NCBI GenBank assembly: GCA_902826055.1
Contig: CADEDJ010000029.1
Span: forward strand, 1-40,333
Direction: 5' to 3'
DNA length: 40,333 bases
Source: an uncultured Nitrosomonas sp.
Lineage (GTDB): Bacteria > Pseudomonadota > Gammaproteobacteria > Burkholderiales > Nitrosomonadaceae
Shown here: positions 28,720 through 36,580 of the stretch, one piece after another
How positions within the stretch are numbered: position 1 is the stretch's first letter
Layout: each line of letters opens with the position of its first letter
Notes under the pieces: generated by a model
The model's input: the letters and a program-made list of their open reading frames with translations, nothing else
What the model was told of the DNA's origin: nothing
Database searches by the model: none
Made by a program: the position numbers and the translations under genes

Positions 28720-28748
28720 CACCTCACTTTTTAGTGAGGTGTTTTTTT
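28720..28748 (+). terminator. Intrinsic terminator after the outer-membrane protein gene
   Basis: Perfect 9-bp stem CACCTCACT/AGTGAGGTG with a TTTT loop and a run of seven T. Very strong. The remaining gap to suhB (28749-28898) shows nothing recognisable beyond AT-rich sequence that probably holds the suhB promoter. Confidence 0.9.
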
Positions 28749-28898
28749 CTTATTTTTTGGTTTTTTGTGAGTTAATGAGTAGATAGGTCAACTTACAACG
28801 AGTTTCCGAGTTCTGTGCGGAATTAAAAAACACAAAATCAAGCGTGAGGTATTGATTCATATTAAAATCGCGCTTTTTGTTGAATTCGGGGCGATAAC

Positions 28899-29729
28899 AT
28901 GCATCCAATGCTAACTATCGCGGTGAAAGCCGCGCGCCGTGCTGGCGGTATTATTAATCGCGCATCGCGGAATCTGGATGTGCTTAATGTGTCAAAGAAG
29001 TCGCATAGCGATTATGTGAGTGAAGTAGATGGGGCGGCTGAAGAAGCTATTATCGATGTACTGTTAGCGGCTTATCCTCACCATGCAATTTTGGCCGAAG
29101 AAAGTGGTAGCCGTGGTGATCAAAAGAAATCGGAGTATCAATGGATTATCGATCCACTCGATGGCACAACCAACTTTCTACATGGTTTTCCTAAGTATGC
29201 GGTTTCCATTGCAGTTAGGTATAAAGGCGTATTGAGTCATGCAGTGGTTTATGATCCCAATAATAATGAATTGTTTACCGCCAGTCGAGGAAGTGGTGCT
29301 TATTTGAATGATCACCGTATCCGTGTCAGTAAGCGTACAAAATTTGAGGATTGCTTGATTGGCACGGGTCTTCCATTTCGTGATTTGACTCATATGGAAG
29401 CTTATTTTGCCATGCTTAAGGATATTGTTCCCCGTACCGCAGGTATCCGGCGGCCAGGCTCAGCGGCACTGGACTTAGCGTATGTGGCAGCGGGGCGCTA
29501 TGATGGTTTTTGGGAAATTGGCTTGGCGCCATGGGATATGGCAGCGGGCTGCCTGTTGATTACTGAAGCGGGTGGTTTGGTTGGTGACCTGGAGGGCAAT
29601 GAGACATATATGCAGAGCGGTCACATTGTGGCAGGAAACCCCAAAGTATTTGGGGCATTGCTACAAGTAATCGCACCGCATCTAACGCCGGAATTGATCG
29701 CAATCCAGCGGGCGGCAAAACTTCAATAA
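28899..29729 (+). CDS. suhB: Inositol-1-monophosphatase family protein SuhB
   Basis: 276 residues. Metal-binding motifs AEESG and [17 protein letters not shown], plus the C-terminal [15 protein letters not shown]. Mg-dependent sugar/inositol phosphatase; SuhB also joins rRNA antitermination complexes in E. coli. The 3' end overlaps convergent scpB by 7 bp. ATG at 28899. Confidence 0.95.
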   Translation: MHPMLTIAVKAARRAGGIINRASRNLDVLNVSKKSHSDYVSEVDGAAEEAIIDVLLAAYPHHAILAEESGSRGDQKKSEYQWIIDPLDGTTNFLHGFPKYAVSIAVRYKGVLSHAVVYDPNNNELFTASRGSGAYLNDHRIRVSKRTKFEDCLIGTGLPFRDLTHMEAYFAMLKDIVPRTAGIRRPGSAALDLAYVAAGRYDGFWEIGLAPWDMAAGCLLITEAGGLVGDLEGNETYMQSGHIVAGNPKVFGALLQVIAPHLTPELIAIQRAAKLQ

Positions 29730-30358
29730 TCAGGTGCTGCAGGCTGTTGCAAAGGTAACTGCTGACTTTCTCCGCCCGATTCGACTAAAGATTTCATTTC
29801 TTCCAAGGGTGGCAGTTCGTCCAGGGTGCGCAGATTGAGCGCATTCAGAAAATGCTCAGTCGTAGCAAATAATGCAGGTTTGCCAGGTGCGTTGCGGTGT
29901 CCGACTGTTTCAATCCAACCGCGGGTAGTAAGCGTTTTAAGCACCATACTGGATACACTGACACCACGGATTTCTTCAATATCGCCTCTGGTGACGGGTT
30001 GGCGATAAGCAATGATGGCAAGTGTTTCCAAAACAGCTCGCGAATAACGTGGCGTTTTGGGCGGTGTCAGCCGGTCCAGGTACGGCTGCATATCCGTACT
30101 GCTCTGAAAGCGCCAGCCACTGGCTACTGTTACTAATTCGATACCGCTATCATTCCATTTTTCACGGATCCGATGCAAAAATTTGGATAACACCGCTGTA
30201 CTCAATTCATGATTGAATAATTTTCTTAATTCGGTGATAGGCAAGGGTTCCTGCGCTGTCAGTAATGCTACTTCGAGAATTTTTTGGATTCTTTCCGGAG
30301 TGAATGAATCCGATATTTGAGTTTCAGGTTGGTTGGGCAGCGTTGATTGAACGGACAT
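29723..30358 (-). CDS. scpB: Segregation and condensation protein B
   Basis: About 211 residues from ATG 30358 ([12 protein letters not shown]); a longer upstream frame would run deep inside scpA and lacks family similarity. Winged-helix ScpB core: [42 protein letters not shown] and [22 protein letters not shown]. Partner of ScpA and SMC in chromosome condensation. Overlaps scpA by 35 bp; the C-terminus is Gln/Pro-rich. Confidence 0.94.
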   Translation of the reverse strand: MSVQSTLPNQPETQISDSFTPERIQKILEVALLTAQEPLPITELRKLFNHELSTAVLSKFLHRIREKWNDSGIELVTVASGWRFQSSTDMQPYLDRLTPPKTPRYSRAVLETLAIIAYRQPVTRGDIEEIRGVSVSSMVLKTLTTRGWIETVGHRNAPGKPALFATTEHFLNALNLRTLDELPPLEEMKSLVESGGESQQLPLQQPAAPDY

Positions 30359-31136
30359 AAATGATTCCAGAATCGCGGGATTGAGAAATTTCCAATAACA
30401 ATTCTTTAGCCAGTTCCAGAATTGCCAGAAAAGTGACGACAACTTCAGTAATTGTCGCTGTAGGACTGAATAAATCGTAGAATTCCAGTTGGTTATGTGC
30501 ACGCAAATCACGTAGTACTTGGCTCATGAACGCACGTACGGAGAGCGTTTCGCGTTTGACTTGATGATGACGGTTAACTTTTGTACGCGTCAAAACGGTA
30601 ATCCAGGCCTCGCGCAGATCATCGATGCTAATATCGGGTAATAACGTAACGATTTCTTCGTGTTTGATCAGTACTTGGACAAGGGTAAAGTCGCGTTCCG
30701 CTTGCGGCAATTCATTTAAGCGTAATGCGGCTTTTTTCATTTGCTCGTATTCGAGCAAACGTTGTACCAGCTCGGCACGCGGATCGTGTTCTTCTTCTGC
30801 TAGTGTTTTAGGATTGGGAAGCAGCATGCGTGATTTGATTTCAATCAATAATGCTGTCATAAGCAGATATTCTGCGGCTAATTCCAACTGCTCCATGCGC
30901 ATCATGTCAACATAAGACATGTATTGTTGCGTGAGCTCAGCCATTGGGATATCAAGGATATTCAGGTTATGCTTGCGGATCAAATAAAGCAAAAGATCGA
31001 GTGGTCCCTGAAAAGTATCGAGAAAAACTTCCAGCGCATGCGGTGGGATATATAAATCCTGCGGAATTTCTAGTAAGGGTTTACCGCAGACTCGGGCTAT
31101 CGGATGCGGGTCTGGAGAATCAATGACTAAATCCAC
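30324..31136 (-). CDS. scpA: Segregation and condensation protein A
   Basis: 270 residues. Kleisin with the family core FQGPLDLLLYLIRKHNLNIL-DIPMAELTQQYM and EYLLMTALLIEIKSRMLLP. The C-terminal winged-helix part includes LELAKELLLEISQ. It bridges SMC heads with ScpB. It lies 49 bp after trpS; the order YciO-type, site-2 protease, trpS, scpA, scpB is common in betaproteobacteria. The first ~30 residues precede the conserved core, so a shorter start is possible. Confidence 0.94.
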   Translation of the reverse strand: MDLVIDSPDPHPIARVCGKPLLEIPQDLYIPPHALEVFLDTFQGPLDLLLYLIRKHNLNILDIPMAELTQQYMSYVDMMRMEQLELAAEYLLMTALLIEIKSRMLLPNPKTLAEEEHDPRAELVQRLLEYEQMKKAALRLNELPQAERDFTLVQVLIKHEEIVTLLPDISIDDLREAWITVLTRTKVNRHHQVKRETLSVRAFMSQVLRDLRAHNQLEFYDLFSPTATITEVVVTFLAILELAKELLLEISQSRDSGIIYVRSINAAQPT

Positions 31137-31185
31137 TGCGAGTCAATTTAAAAGGTGATGTACAAATAATTGGTGCTACCGTGTG

Positions 31186-32388
31186 TCAGGAATAACTGAG
31201 TCCCATGGCTGCGCGGATATCGCGCATGGTTTCTTCTGCCAGTTTGTTGGCTTTCTCACAACCATCCGCAATAATGTTACGTACCAGGGTTGGGTCTTCT
31301 TCATATTTTTTGATGCGCTCGACCATTGGTGCCTGTTCGGCAAGAATTGCATCAATAATGGGTGACTTGCAGTCGAGGCAGCCAATTTCTGCATTCTTGC
31401 AACCCCATTGTACCCATTCGCGCGTTTTGTCATCGGAATAAACCAGATGAAACTGCCACACCGGGCATTTGGCAGGATCACCGGGGTCACTGCGCCGTAT
31501 TCGCGCCGGATCGGTAGGCATGGTACGCACTTTTTTGCGAATGCTTTCTGGATCTTCTCGCAAGCTGATGGTGTTGTTATAGGATTTGGACATTTTCTGA
31601 CCATCTAATCCAGGCATTTTGGATGCTTCGGTGAGCAGGGTTTCCGGTTCGGTCAAGATCATTTTGCCGCCCCCTTCAAGATAACCAAACAAACGTTCGC
31701 GATCACCGAGACTAAGATTTTGCTGCTCGTTTAGTAGCGATCTGGCTTCCTGCAGCGCGTTCTCATCGCCTTGTTCTTGATAGAGGGTACGCAGCTCGGT
31801 ATACAATTTGGATTTCTTCGAACCCAATTTCTTGATGGCTTGTTCTGCTTTCTCTTCGAAACCGGGTTCTTTGCCATAAATATGGTTGAAGCGACGGCAA
31901 ATTTCACGTGTAAACTCTACGTGTGGTGCTTGATCTTCCCCGACAGGCACTAGATTGGCGCGATAAATCAGAATATCTGCGCTTTGTAGCAATGGATATC
32001 CCAGAAATCCATAAGTGCTCAAATCTTTTTCGGATAGCTTTTCCTGTTGGTCTTTGTAGGTCGGTACACGTTCCAACCAACCCAGCGGCGTCATCATTGA
32101 CAGTAATAAATACAGCTCGGCGTGTGCTGGAACTTTTGATTGAATAAATAAAGTTGCTTGCGATGGATCCACACCGGCAGCCAGCCAGTCAATAACCATA
32201 TCCCAGGTATTTTGCTCGATAATTTCCGGAGTATCGTAGTGAGTGGTCAAGGCGTGCCAATCAGCAACAAAAAACAGGCATTCATATTGCTGCTGCAGCT
32301 TGACCCAATTTTTTAACACGCCATGATAATGCCCCAAATGCAAGCTACCTGTGGGGCGCATACCTGATAAAACGCGATCCGCAAACAT
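31186..32388 (-). CDS. trpS: Tryptophan-tRNA ligase
   Basis: 400 residues, the longer betaproteobacterial form. The class I HIGH-type motif is in RPTGSLHLGHYHGVLKN and the KMSKS motif in GQKMSKSYNN. Extra residues fall in the region around 180-240 (KKSKLYTELRTLYQEQGDEN), and the C-terminal portion contains four Cys residues (CPVW, CKNAEIGCLDC) that might bind metal. ATG at 32388. Confidence 0.96.
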   Translation of the reverse strand: MFADRVLSGMRPTGSLHLGHYHGVLKNWVKLQQQYECLFFVADWHALTTHYDTPEIIEQNTWDMVIDWLAAGVDPSQATLFIQSKVPAHAELYLLLSMMTPLGWLERVPTYKDQQEKLSEKDLSTYGFLGYPLLQSADILIYRANLVPVGEDQAPHVEFTREICRRFNHIYGKEPGFEEKAEQAIKKLGSKKSKLYTELRTLYQEQGDENALQEARSLLNEQQNLSLGDRERLFGYLEGGGKMILTEPETLLTEASKMPGLDGQKMSKSYNNTISLREDPESIRKKVRTMPTDPARIRRSDPGDPAKCPVWQFHLVYSDDKTREWVQWGCKNAEIGCLDCKSPIIDAILAEQAPMVERIKKYEEDPTLVRNIIADGCEKANKLAEETMRDIRAAMGLSYS

Positions 32389-32424
32389 GATTGATATCCT
32401 AAACTTAAAACAGCGTTAACAAGG

Positions 32425-33090
32425 TTAAATATATAATCCAAAAATTGACACAATGACTATTTTTGCCCACATGATCACTGGTCCGATCACAGCACCCAGC
32501 ACACCGCTAAATAACAAAACCAGCAAAATTATAAAACCGTAAGGCTCAATGCGGGAGAACTGATAAGCTGCACGGTGCGGCAACAAGCTTACAGCCATGC
32601 GACCGCCGTCCAAAGGCGGCAAAGGTAGTAAATTAAGTACCATCAGAATAACATTGATTTCGATACCTGCAATTCCCATCAACGCCAGTGGTTTCGCAAA
32701 AAAGCTTTCAGGCATAGCGATGGCCAGTTTGATCATTAATGCCCAGAAAAATGCCATCATCAGATTGGCACCTGGACCGGCAGCAGCAACCCACAACATG
32801 TCACGCTTGGGGCGGCGCAGGTTGGAAAAATTCACCGGTACTGGTTTTGCCCAGCCAAACAGAAATCCTGCACCGACAGTCAGCTTACTGAGTATAAATA
32901 ATGTCAACGGTACTATAATGGTGCCAACAAGATCAATGTGGCGTACCGGGTTGAGGCTGATGCGTCCTTCATTATAGGCAGTAAAATCGCCAAAATGCTT
33001 AGCTACGTAACCATGCGCTGCTTCGTGCAAAGTGATCGCGAAAATGACAGGTAAAGCATAAATAGCGATGCCTTGAATAATTTCATTCAT
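32425..33090 (-). CDS. Site-2 protease-like membrane metalloprotease (M50 family)
   Basis: 221 residues from ATG 33090, overlapping the preceding gene's stop by 8 bp; a longer frame uses a TTG and is less likely. Four to six hydrophobic segments. Zinc-binding HEAAHG near the N-terminus and the second motif LLPLPPLDGGRM near the C-terminal third. The short soluble-domain-free form is typical of the trpS-linked M50 proteins. The substrate is unknown. Confidence 0.92.
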   Translation of the reverse strand: MNEIIQGIAIYALPVIFAITLHEAAHGYVAKHFGDFTAYNEGRISLNPVRHIDLVGTIIVPLTLFILSKLTVGAGFLFGWAKPVPVNFSNLRRPKRDMLWVAAAGPGANLMMAFFWALMIKLAIAMPESFFAKPLALMGIAGIEINVILMVLNLLPLPPLDGGRMAVSLLPHRAAYQFSRIEPYGFIILLVLLFSGVLGAVIGPVIMWAKIVIVSIFGLYI

Positions 33091-33715
33091 GGCTGATTCC
33101 AAAAGGCTCAAGGCTGCCTTTGCCTAACCGCATCAGTTTGGGTATATCGGTCGTTAAGTCAATCACGGTGGTCATTTCAATGCCGCATGAGCCGGCATCC
33201 ATCACCAATTCTACTTGATGTTCCAGACGCTCGCGAATTTCTTCCGCATCATTCAGTGGATATTCGTCACCGGGTAAAATCAATGTGGAGCTCAGCAAAG
33301 GCTCATCAAGTTCTTCCAGCAATGCCAATACTACAGGATGATCAGGGATGCGCAAGCCAATGGTGTTGCGCTTGGGATGCTGCATGCGCCGAGGCACTTC
33401 CCGAGTGGCCTGCAAAATAAACGTATAGCTACCGGGTGTGGTGGCTTTGAGTAATCGGTATTGACTGTTATCCACTTTGGCATAAGTGGAAATTTCCGCC
33501 AGATTGCGGCATACCAGTGTGAAATGATGATGATCATCGACTTCGCGGATGGTGCGAATGCGTGTCATAGCTGCTTTATCGCCCAAGTGGCAGCCTAAAG
33601 CGTAGCAGGAGTCTGTGGGATAAACGATGACTCCGCCATTGCGAACTATTGTCACAGCCTGTTTGATCAAGCGTAAATGCGGGGTGTTGGTATGAATTGA
33701 AAAAAATTGAGCCAC
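33083..33715 (-). CDS. Sua5/YciO/YrdC-family protein, YciO type
   Basis: 210 residues with the YrdC fold: GGVIVYPTDSCYALGCHLGDKAA at the N-terminus, PGSYTFILQATREVPRR in the middle and NTIGLRIPDHPVVLALLEEL after it. The family includes the threonylcarbamoyl-AMP synthases used for t6A in tRNA. The HHHFTL stretch and overall pattern suit the YciO branch, whose role is less certain, so I do not call it tsaC. It overlaps the next gene (ATG within ATGAATGA). Confidence 0.88.
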   Translation of the reverse strand: MAQFFSIHTNTPHLRLIKQAVTIVRNGGVIVYPTDSCYALGCHLGDKAAMTRIRTIREVDDHHHFTLVCRNLAEISTYAKVDNSQYRLLKATTPGSYTFILQATREVPRRMQHPKRNTIGLRIPDHPVVLALLEELDEPLLSSTLILPGDEYPLNDAEEIRERLEHQVELVMDAGSCGIEMTTVIDLTTDIPKLMRLGKGSLEPFGISHE

Positions 33716-33778
33716 TGCAAAGAGATATCAGGATGAGATGCTGAATAGTATACCTGTCAATTTATGTAAATTATTCGC

Positions 33779-34621
33779 TTATGCGTTATTTTTCCAGTCA
33801 TGCCAGACTGGTTTGCACCCTGGCGGAAGTTCGGGTAGTTGCCCCAGATCATAATAACTCTCACCAGGACCGTGAAAATCTGAACCACAAGAAGCCATCA
33901 AGCCCATGTTTTGTGCATGTTCTGCAAAATGTCTAGCTTGTTGAGCGGTGTGGCTGGCAGTGATAACTTCCACCGCCGATCCTCCAAGAGCGCTAAATTC
34001 GTGCAATAAGTCGTTAAGAACATTTTTACCTAAGTTATAGCGCCCCGGATGCGCGATGACTGCCCGTCCTCCACTTCCTTGAATCCAGTTGATCGCATCA
34101 CTGAGTGTTACCCATTCATGTGGGGTATAGCCCGGTTTACCTTTAATCAGATATTTTTTAAATACCGATTTTACATTTTTAGCATAACCTTTTTCGACCA
34201 AAAAACGTGCGAAATGTGTGCGGCCAATCAAGCGCCGTTCACCGGCATGCGCATATGCTCCTTCTAAACTGCCGTGAATACCGATTTTTGCCAATTCTGC
34301 AGCGATATTTTCAGCGCGTTGCGTGCGGCCAGCGCGTACAGTGGCCAGCCCTGTGATCAATGGCGTATACTCGGGGTCAATGTCCAATCCAACAATATGC
34401 AGGGTGCGGCTACGCCAACTCACGGATATTTCCACGCCATTGATGAATGTGATATTTTTGGATTCGGCTATCTTCCGTGCTTCTGCAAGGCCAGCAATAT
34501 CGTCGTGATCGGTCAGCGCGAGTGTTGTGACACCTCGCGAAGCCGCACGTTCGACCAGTTGTGCCGGTGTTAACAGGCCATCCGAAATGGTGGAATGACA
34601 ATGCAGATCAATGTTGAGCAT
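33779..34621 (-). CDS. PHP-domain phosphoesterase (YciV / RNase AM type)
   Basis: 280 residues from ATG 34621 (MLNIDLHCHSTISDG); an upstream start adds 18 residues that look like random hydrophobic sequence. PHP metal ligands: HCHS, LTDHDD, then HPGRYN and GSDFHGPGESY. The family hydrolyses 3',5'-bisnucleotides and, in E. coli, trims 5' ends of rRNA. It heads the minus-strand run to scpB, with a 63-bp gap before the YciO-type gene. Confidence 0.92.
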   Translation of the reverse strand: MLNIDLHCHSTISDGLLTPAQLVERAASRGVTTLALTDHDDIAGLAEARKIAESKNITFINGVEISVSWRSRTLHIVGLDIDPEYTPLITGLATVRAGRTQRAENIAAELAKIGIHGSLEGAYAHAGERRLIGRTHFARFLVEKGYAKNVKSVFKKYLIKGKPGYTPHEWVTLSDAINWIQGSGGRAVIAHPGRYNLGKNVLNDLLHEFSALGGSAVEVITASHTAQQARHFAEHAQNMGLMASCGSDFHGPGESYYDLGQLPELPPGCKPVWHDWKNNA

Positions 34622-34742
34622 GAAGCAGATTAAAAGCGCTGTGAGGGACACGCATGATAGCAAATAACATGGCATTAGAGAAATTATTGTGTTTGATAAT
34701 TAAAGAGTTGATGTATTACCGGGTTGCTCCGAAGGAATCACA

Positions 34743-35966
34743 ATGAATAAACAACTGACTATTCGCGATCATCTTTCCGCTGCTCCGCATCGCAGCTTAT
34801 TTTTGGCGGGAACGCTGCAAGGCGTATTGACTGTGTTGTGGTGGCTATTTGATCTGAGCGGACGCTATGGCATTGCCGGATCGATAACCGTTTGGGGTAT
34901 TGCGCCAACTTGGGCGCATGCGTTTTTGATGGTCTATGGTTTTTTTCCGTTTTTTATTTTCGGTTTTTTGTTTACTACTTACCCCAACTGGATGAACGGT
35001 GACAAAGTAAAATCGCGCGAATATCTAACGACTTGTGCGTTAATGGCGGCTGGTGTCGTATTGTTTTATGTAGGGTTATTGACACATAAAGTAATCATTA
35101 TTGCCGGTGTTGAGCTGATGCTCATTGGCTGGGGCGTTGCGGCATACGTTTTGTTTCGCATTTTGTTAACAACCCCGGCGCAGGATAAACGACATGCGCG
35201 GGTAACCAGCGCAGCGTTGCTGATGGGCTGGTTGGGCGGAATGGCGTATTTGCTATGGCTGGTTACTGATAGTTCGGTTATCTTGGATTTTGCTCGTCAC
35301 GCTGGCATCTGGTTTTTTCTGTTGCCAATCGTGCTCACCGTTTCGCACCGCATGATTCCGTTTTTCTCCAGTCGGGTTTTGGACAATTATGAAATGGTAC
35401 GACCGTTCTGGATGTTATGGCTGATGCTGGTGTGCATCGTCGCGCATGGCAGCCTGTCGTGGCTGGAATTAACAGCATATCTGTGGATTGTTGATTTTCC
35501 GCTGGCAATTTGCGCCCTTTATTTATCGTATCGCTGGCAGTTACAGCGCAGCTTCCAAGTGAGCCTGCTGGCAGTATTGCATATTTCGTTTGCTTGGTTT
35601 GGTGCGGCTATGGTGCTCTATGCCGTGCAAAGCCTGATTTATTTTGCTTCCGGCAACTTGCTATTTGGCCTGGCACCGTTGCATGCACTGGGCATCGGCT
35701 TCTTTTCCGGCATGATCCTCGCAATGGCCTCACGTGTCACGCTCGGTCACTCCGGACGGCCATTGGAACTGGATCGCTTTACCTGGTTACTGTTTTTAGG
35801 TTTTCAGGCAACGGCCGTGATCAGAATTCTGAGCGATATCGTACCGATGATCGGGTCGATGTTGTATGTCCTCGCCGCATTGGTTTGGCTCGCTTGTTTC
35901 GGGCTCTGGGCAGGCAAGTTTGCGCCAATTTATTGGCGGCCTAGGGTGGATGGGAAGGCAGGATAG
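34743..35966 (+). CDS. nnrS: NnrS family membrane protein
   Basis: 407 residues, about 12 hydrophobic helices. N-terminal HLSAAPHRSLFLAGTLQGVL and the later HRMIPFFSSRVL and MASRVTLGHSGRPLELD carry the conserved His residues expected of this haem- and copper-binding family. NnrS proteins protect against nitric oxide and nitrosative stress in the inner membrane, which fits an organism that makes nitrite and NO. A GAAGGA ribosome-binding site lies before the ATG. It stands alone and is divergent from the PHP gene. Accessory DNA begins immediately downstream. Confidence 0.93.
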   Translation: MNKQLTIRDHLSAAPHRSLFLAGTLQGVLTVLWWLFDLSGRYGIAGSITVWGIAPTWAHAFLMVYGFFPFFIFGFLFTTYPNWMNGDKVKSREYLTTCALMAAGVVLFYVGLLTHKVIIIAGVELMLIGWGVAAYVLFRILLTTPAQDKRHARVTSAALLMGWLGGMAYLLWLVTDSSVILDFARHAGIWFFLLPIVLTVSHRMIPFFSSRVLDNYEMVRPFWMLWLMLVCIVAHGSLSWLELTAYLWIVDFPLAICALYLSYRWQLQRSFQVSLLAVLHISFAWFGAAMVLYAVQSLIYFASGNLLFGLAPLHALGIGFFSGMILAMASRVTLGHSGRPLELDRFTWLLFLGFQATAVIRILSDIVPMIGSMLYVLAALVWLACFGLWAGKFAPIYWRPRVDGKAG

Positions 35967-36084
35967 ATGATGACGGGTATTCATTTGTGGGGCTAACAAG
36001 GCTTGATATGATGAAACCTGAGGTATGCTGAATATTATGGAGTCCAAAGTTTCGTACAATATAATTATGGAATGGAGGACGAAG

Positions 36085-36387
36085 ATGAAACAATTACCCC
36101 GAACTCAATATAGCCAGGAATTTCGTGAGCAATCGGTCAAGTTCTTAAAAGAAAGTGGATTAACGCTAATTGAAGCAGCAAAAGGACTGTCTTTACCCAA
36201 GGATACATTAAAGAATTGGGTTTATGCTGACAGACAAGGCCAACTTACATCAAGAGGTAAATGCCAGAAACCACTGAGCGAGCTTGAATTAGAGCTATCC
36301 AGGGTCATACGCGAGTTGGCAGAATTGAAGATGGAGCGAGATTTCATAAAAAAGTGTGCGGCCTATTTCGCGAAGGAGTCGCGGTGA
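36085..36387 (+). CDS. IS3-family transposase OrfA
   Basis: 100 residues from ATG 36085, with GGAGG ten bases upstream; an in-frame ATG at 36025 is less likely. Helix-turn-helix domain: YSQEFREQSVKFLKESGLTL, then IEAAKGLSLPKDTLKNWVYA, followed by a leucine-zipper region (LSELELELSRVIRELAELKMERDFI, given here only as key heptads L, L, V, L). Without a complete orfB it cannot transpose by itself. It still could bind related terminal repeats. Confidence 0.88.
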   Translation: MKQLPRTQYSQEFREQSVKFLKESGLTLIEAAKGLSLPKDTLKNWVYADRQGQLTSRGKCQKPLSELELELSRVIRELAELKMERDFIKKCAAYFAKESR

Positions 36388-36461
36388 AATACGGCATGAT
36401 TAATACGCTGCGACAGCAATATCCCGTTACCCTTATGTGCCGTGTACTTGATGTAAATTGA
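36384..36461 (+). pseudogene. IS3-family transposase OrfB, 5' stub
   Basis: GTG start overlapping the orfA stop (GTGA). Encodes VKYGMINTLRQQYPVTLMCR then VLDVN and stop. This is the recognisable OrfB beginning, and the remaining ~90% including the DDE domain is missing. The break lies just before the DNA that carries the SIR2-TIR gene. Confidence 0.8.
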
Positions 36462-36490
36462 GATATCATTTTAAGAAAGGAGGAGGGACT

Positions 36491-36553
36491 ATGCAGTTGG
36501 CAATGATAGATGTTATTTTTGACGCGATATATTGCATCATTTCGGATGCTTAA
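36491..36553 (+). CDS. Possible 20-residue small protein or leader peptide
   Basis: MQLAMIDVIFDAIYCIISDA, stop TAA. The unusual point is the near-perfect ribosome-binding site AAAGGAGGAGGG at 36476-36487, 3 bases before the ATG; the SIR2-TIR gene 30 bp downstream has none. It may be a leader peptide that couples translation to the big gene, or the start of an older gene cut by rearrangement. The peptide is mostly hydrophobic with two acidic residues spaced along it. Confidence 0.35.
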   Translation: MQLAMIDVIFDAIYCIISDA

Positions 36554-36580
36554 CTCTAGTTCGGCGATCCCAGAGCTGAA

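Larger units (their letters stand above)
36085..36461 (+). mobile_element. IS3-family element remnant, different from the one at the window start
   Basis: An intact orfA is followed by the first 25 codons of orfB, after which the family sequence stops. No terminal inverted repeats could be paired. The orfA protein (NWVYADRQGQLTSRG, then ERDFIKKCAAYFAKESR) is clearly different from that at 420-717. It marks the left edge of the accessory region. Confidence 0.8.

Noticed and set aside
30359..30511. Longer N-terminus for scpB
   Set aside because: The additional ~51 residues come from inside scpA in another frame and have no ScpB similarity; ATG 30358 gives the normal start.
34622..34675. Longer N-terminus (18 residues) for the PHP phosphoesterase
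   Set aside because: The family begins with the DLHCHS motif close to the start; ATG 34621 gives MLNIDLHCHS directly.
34691..34712. Possible FNR/NNR-type box (TTGAT-N4) before nnrS
   Set aside because: Only the left half-site matches; the right half has too many mismatches to claim.
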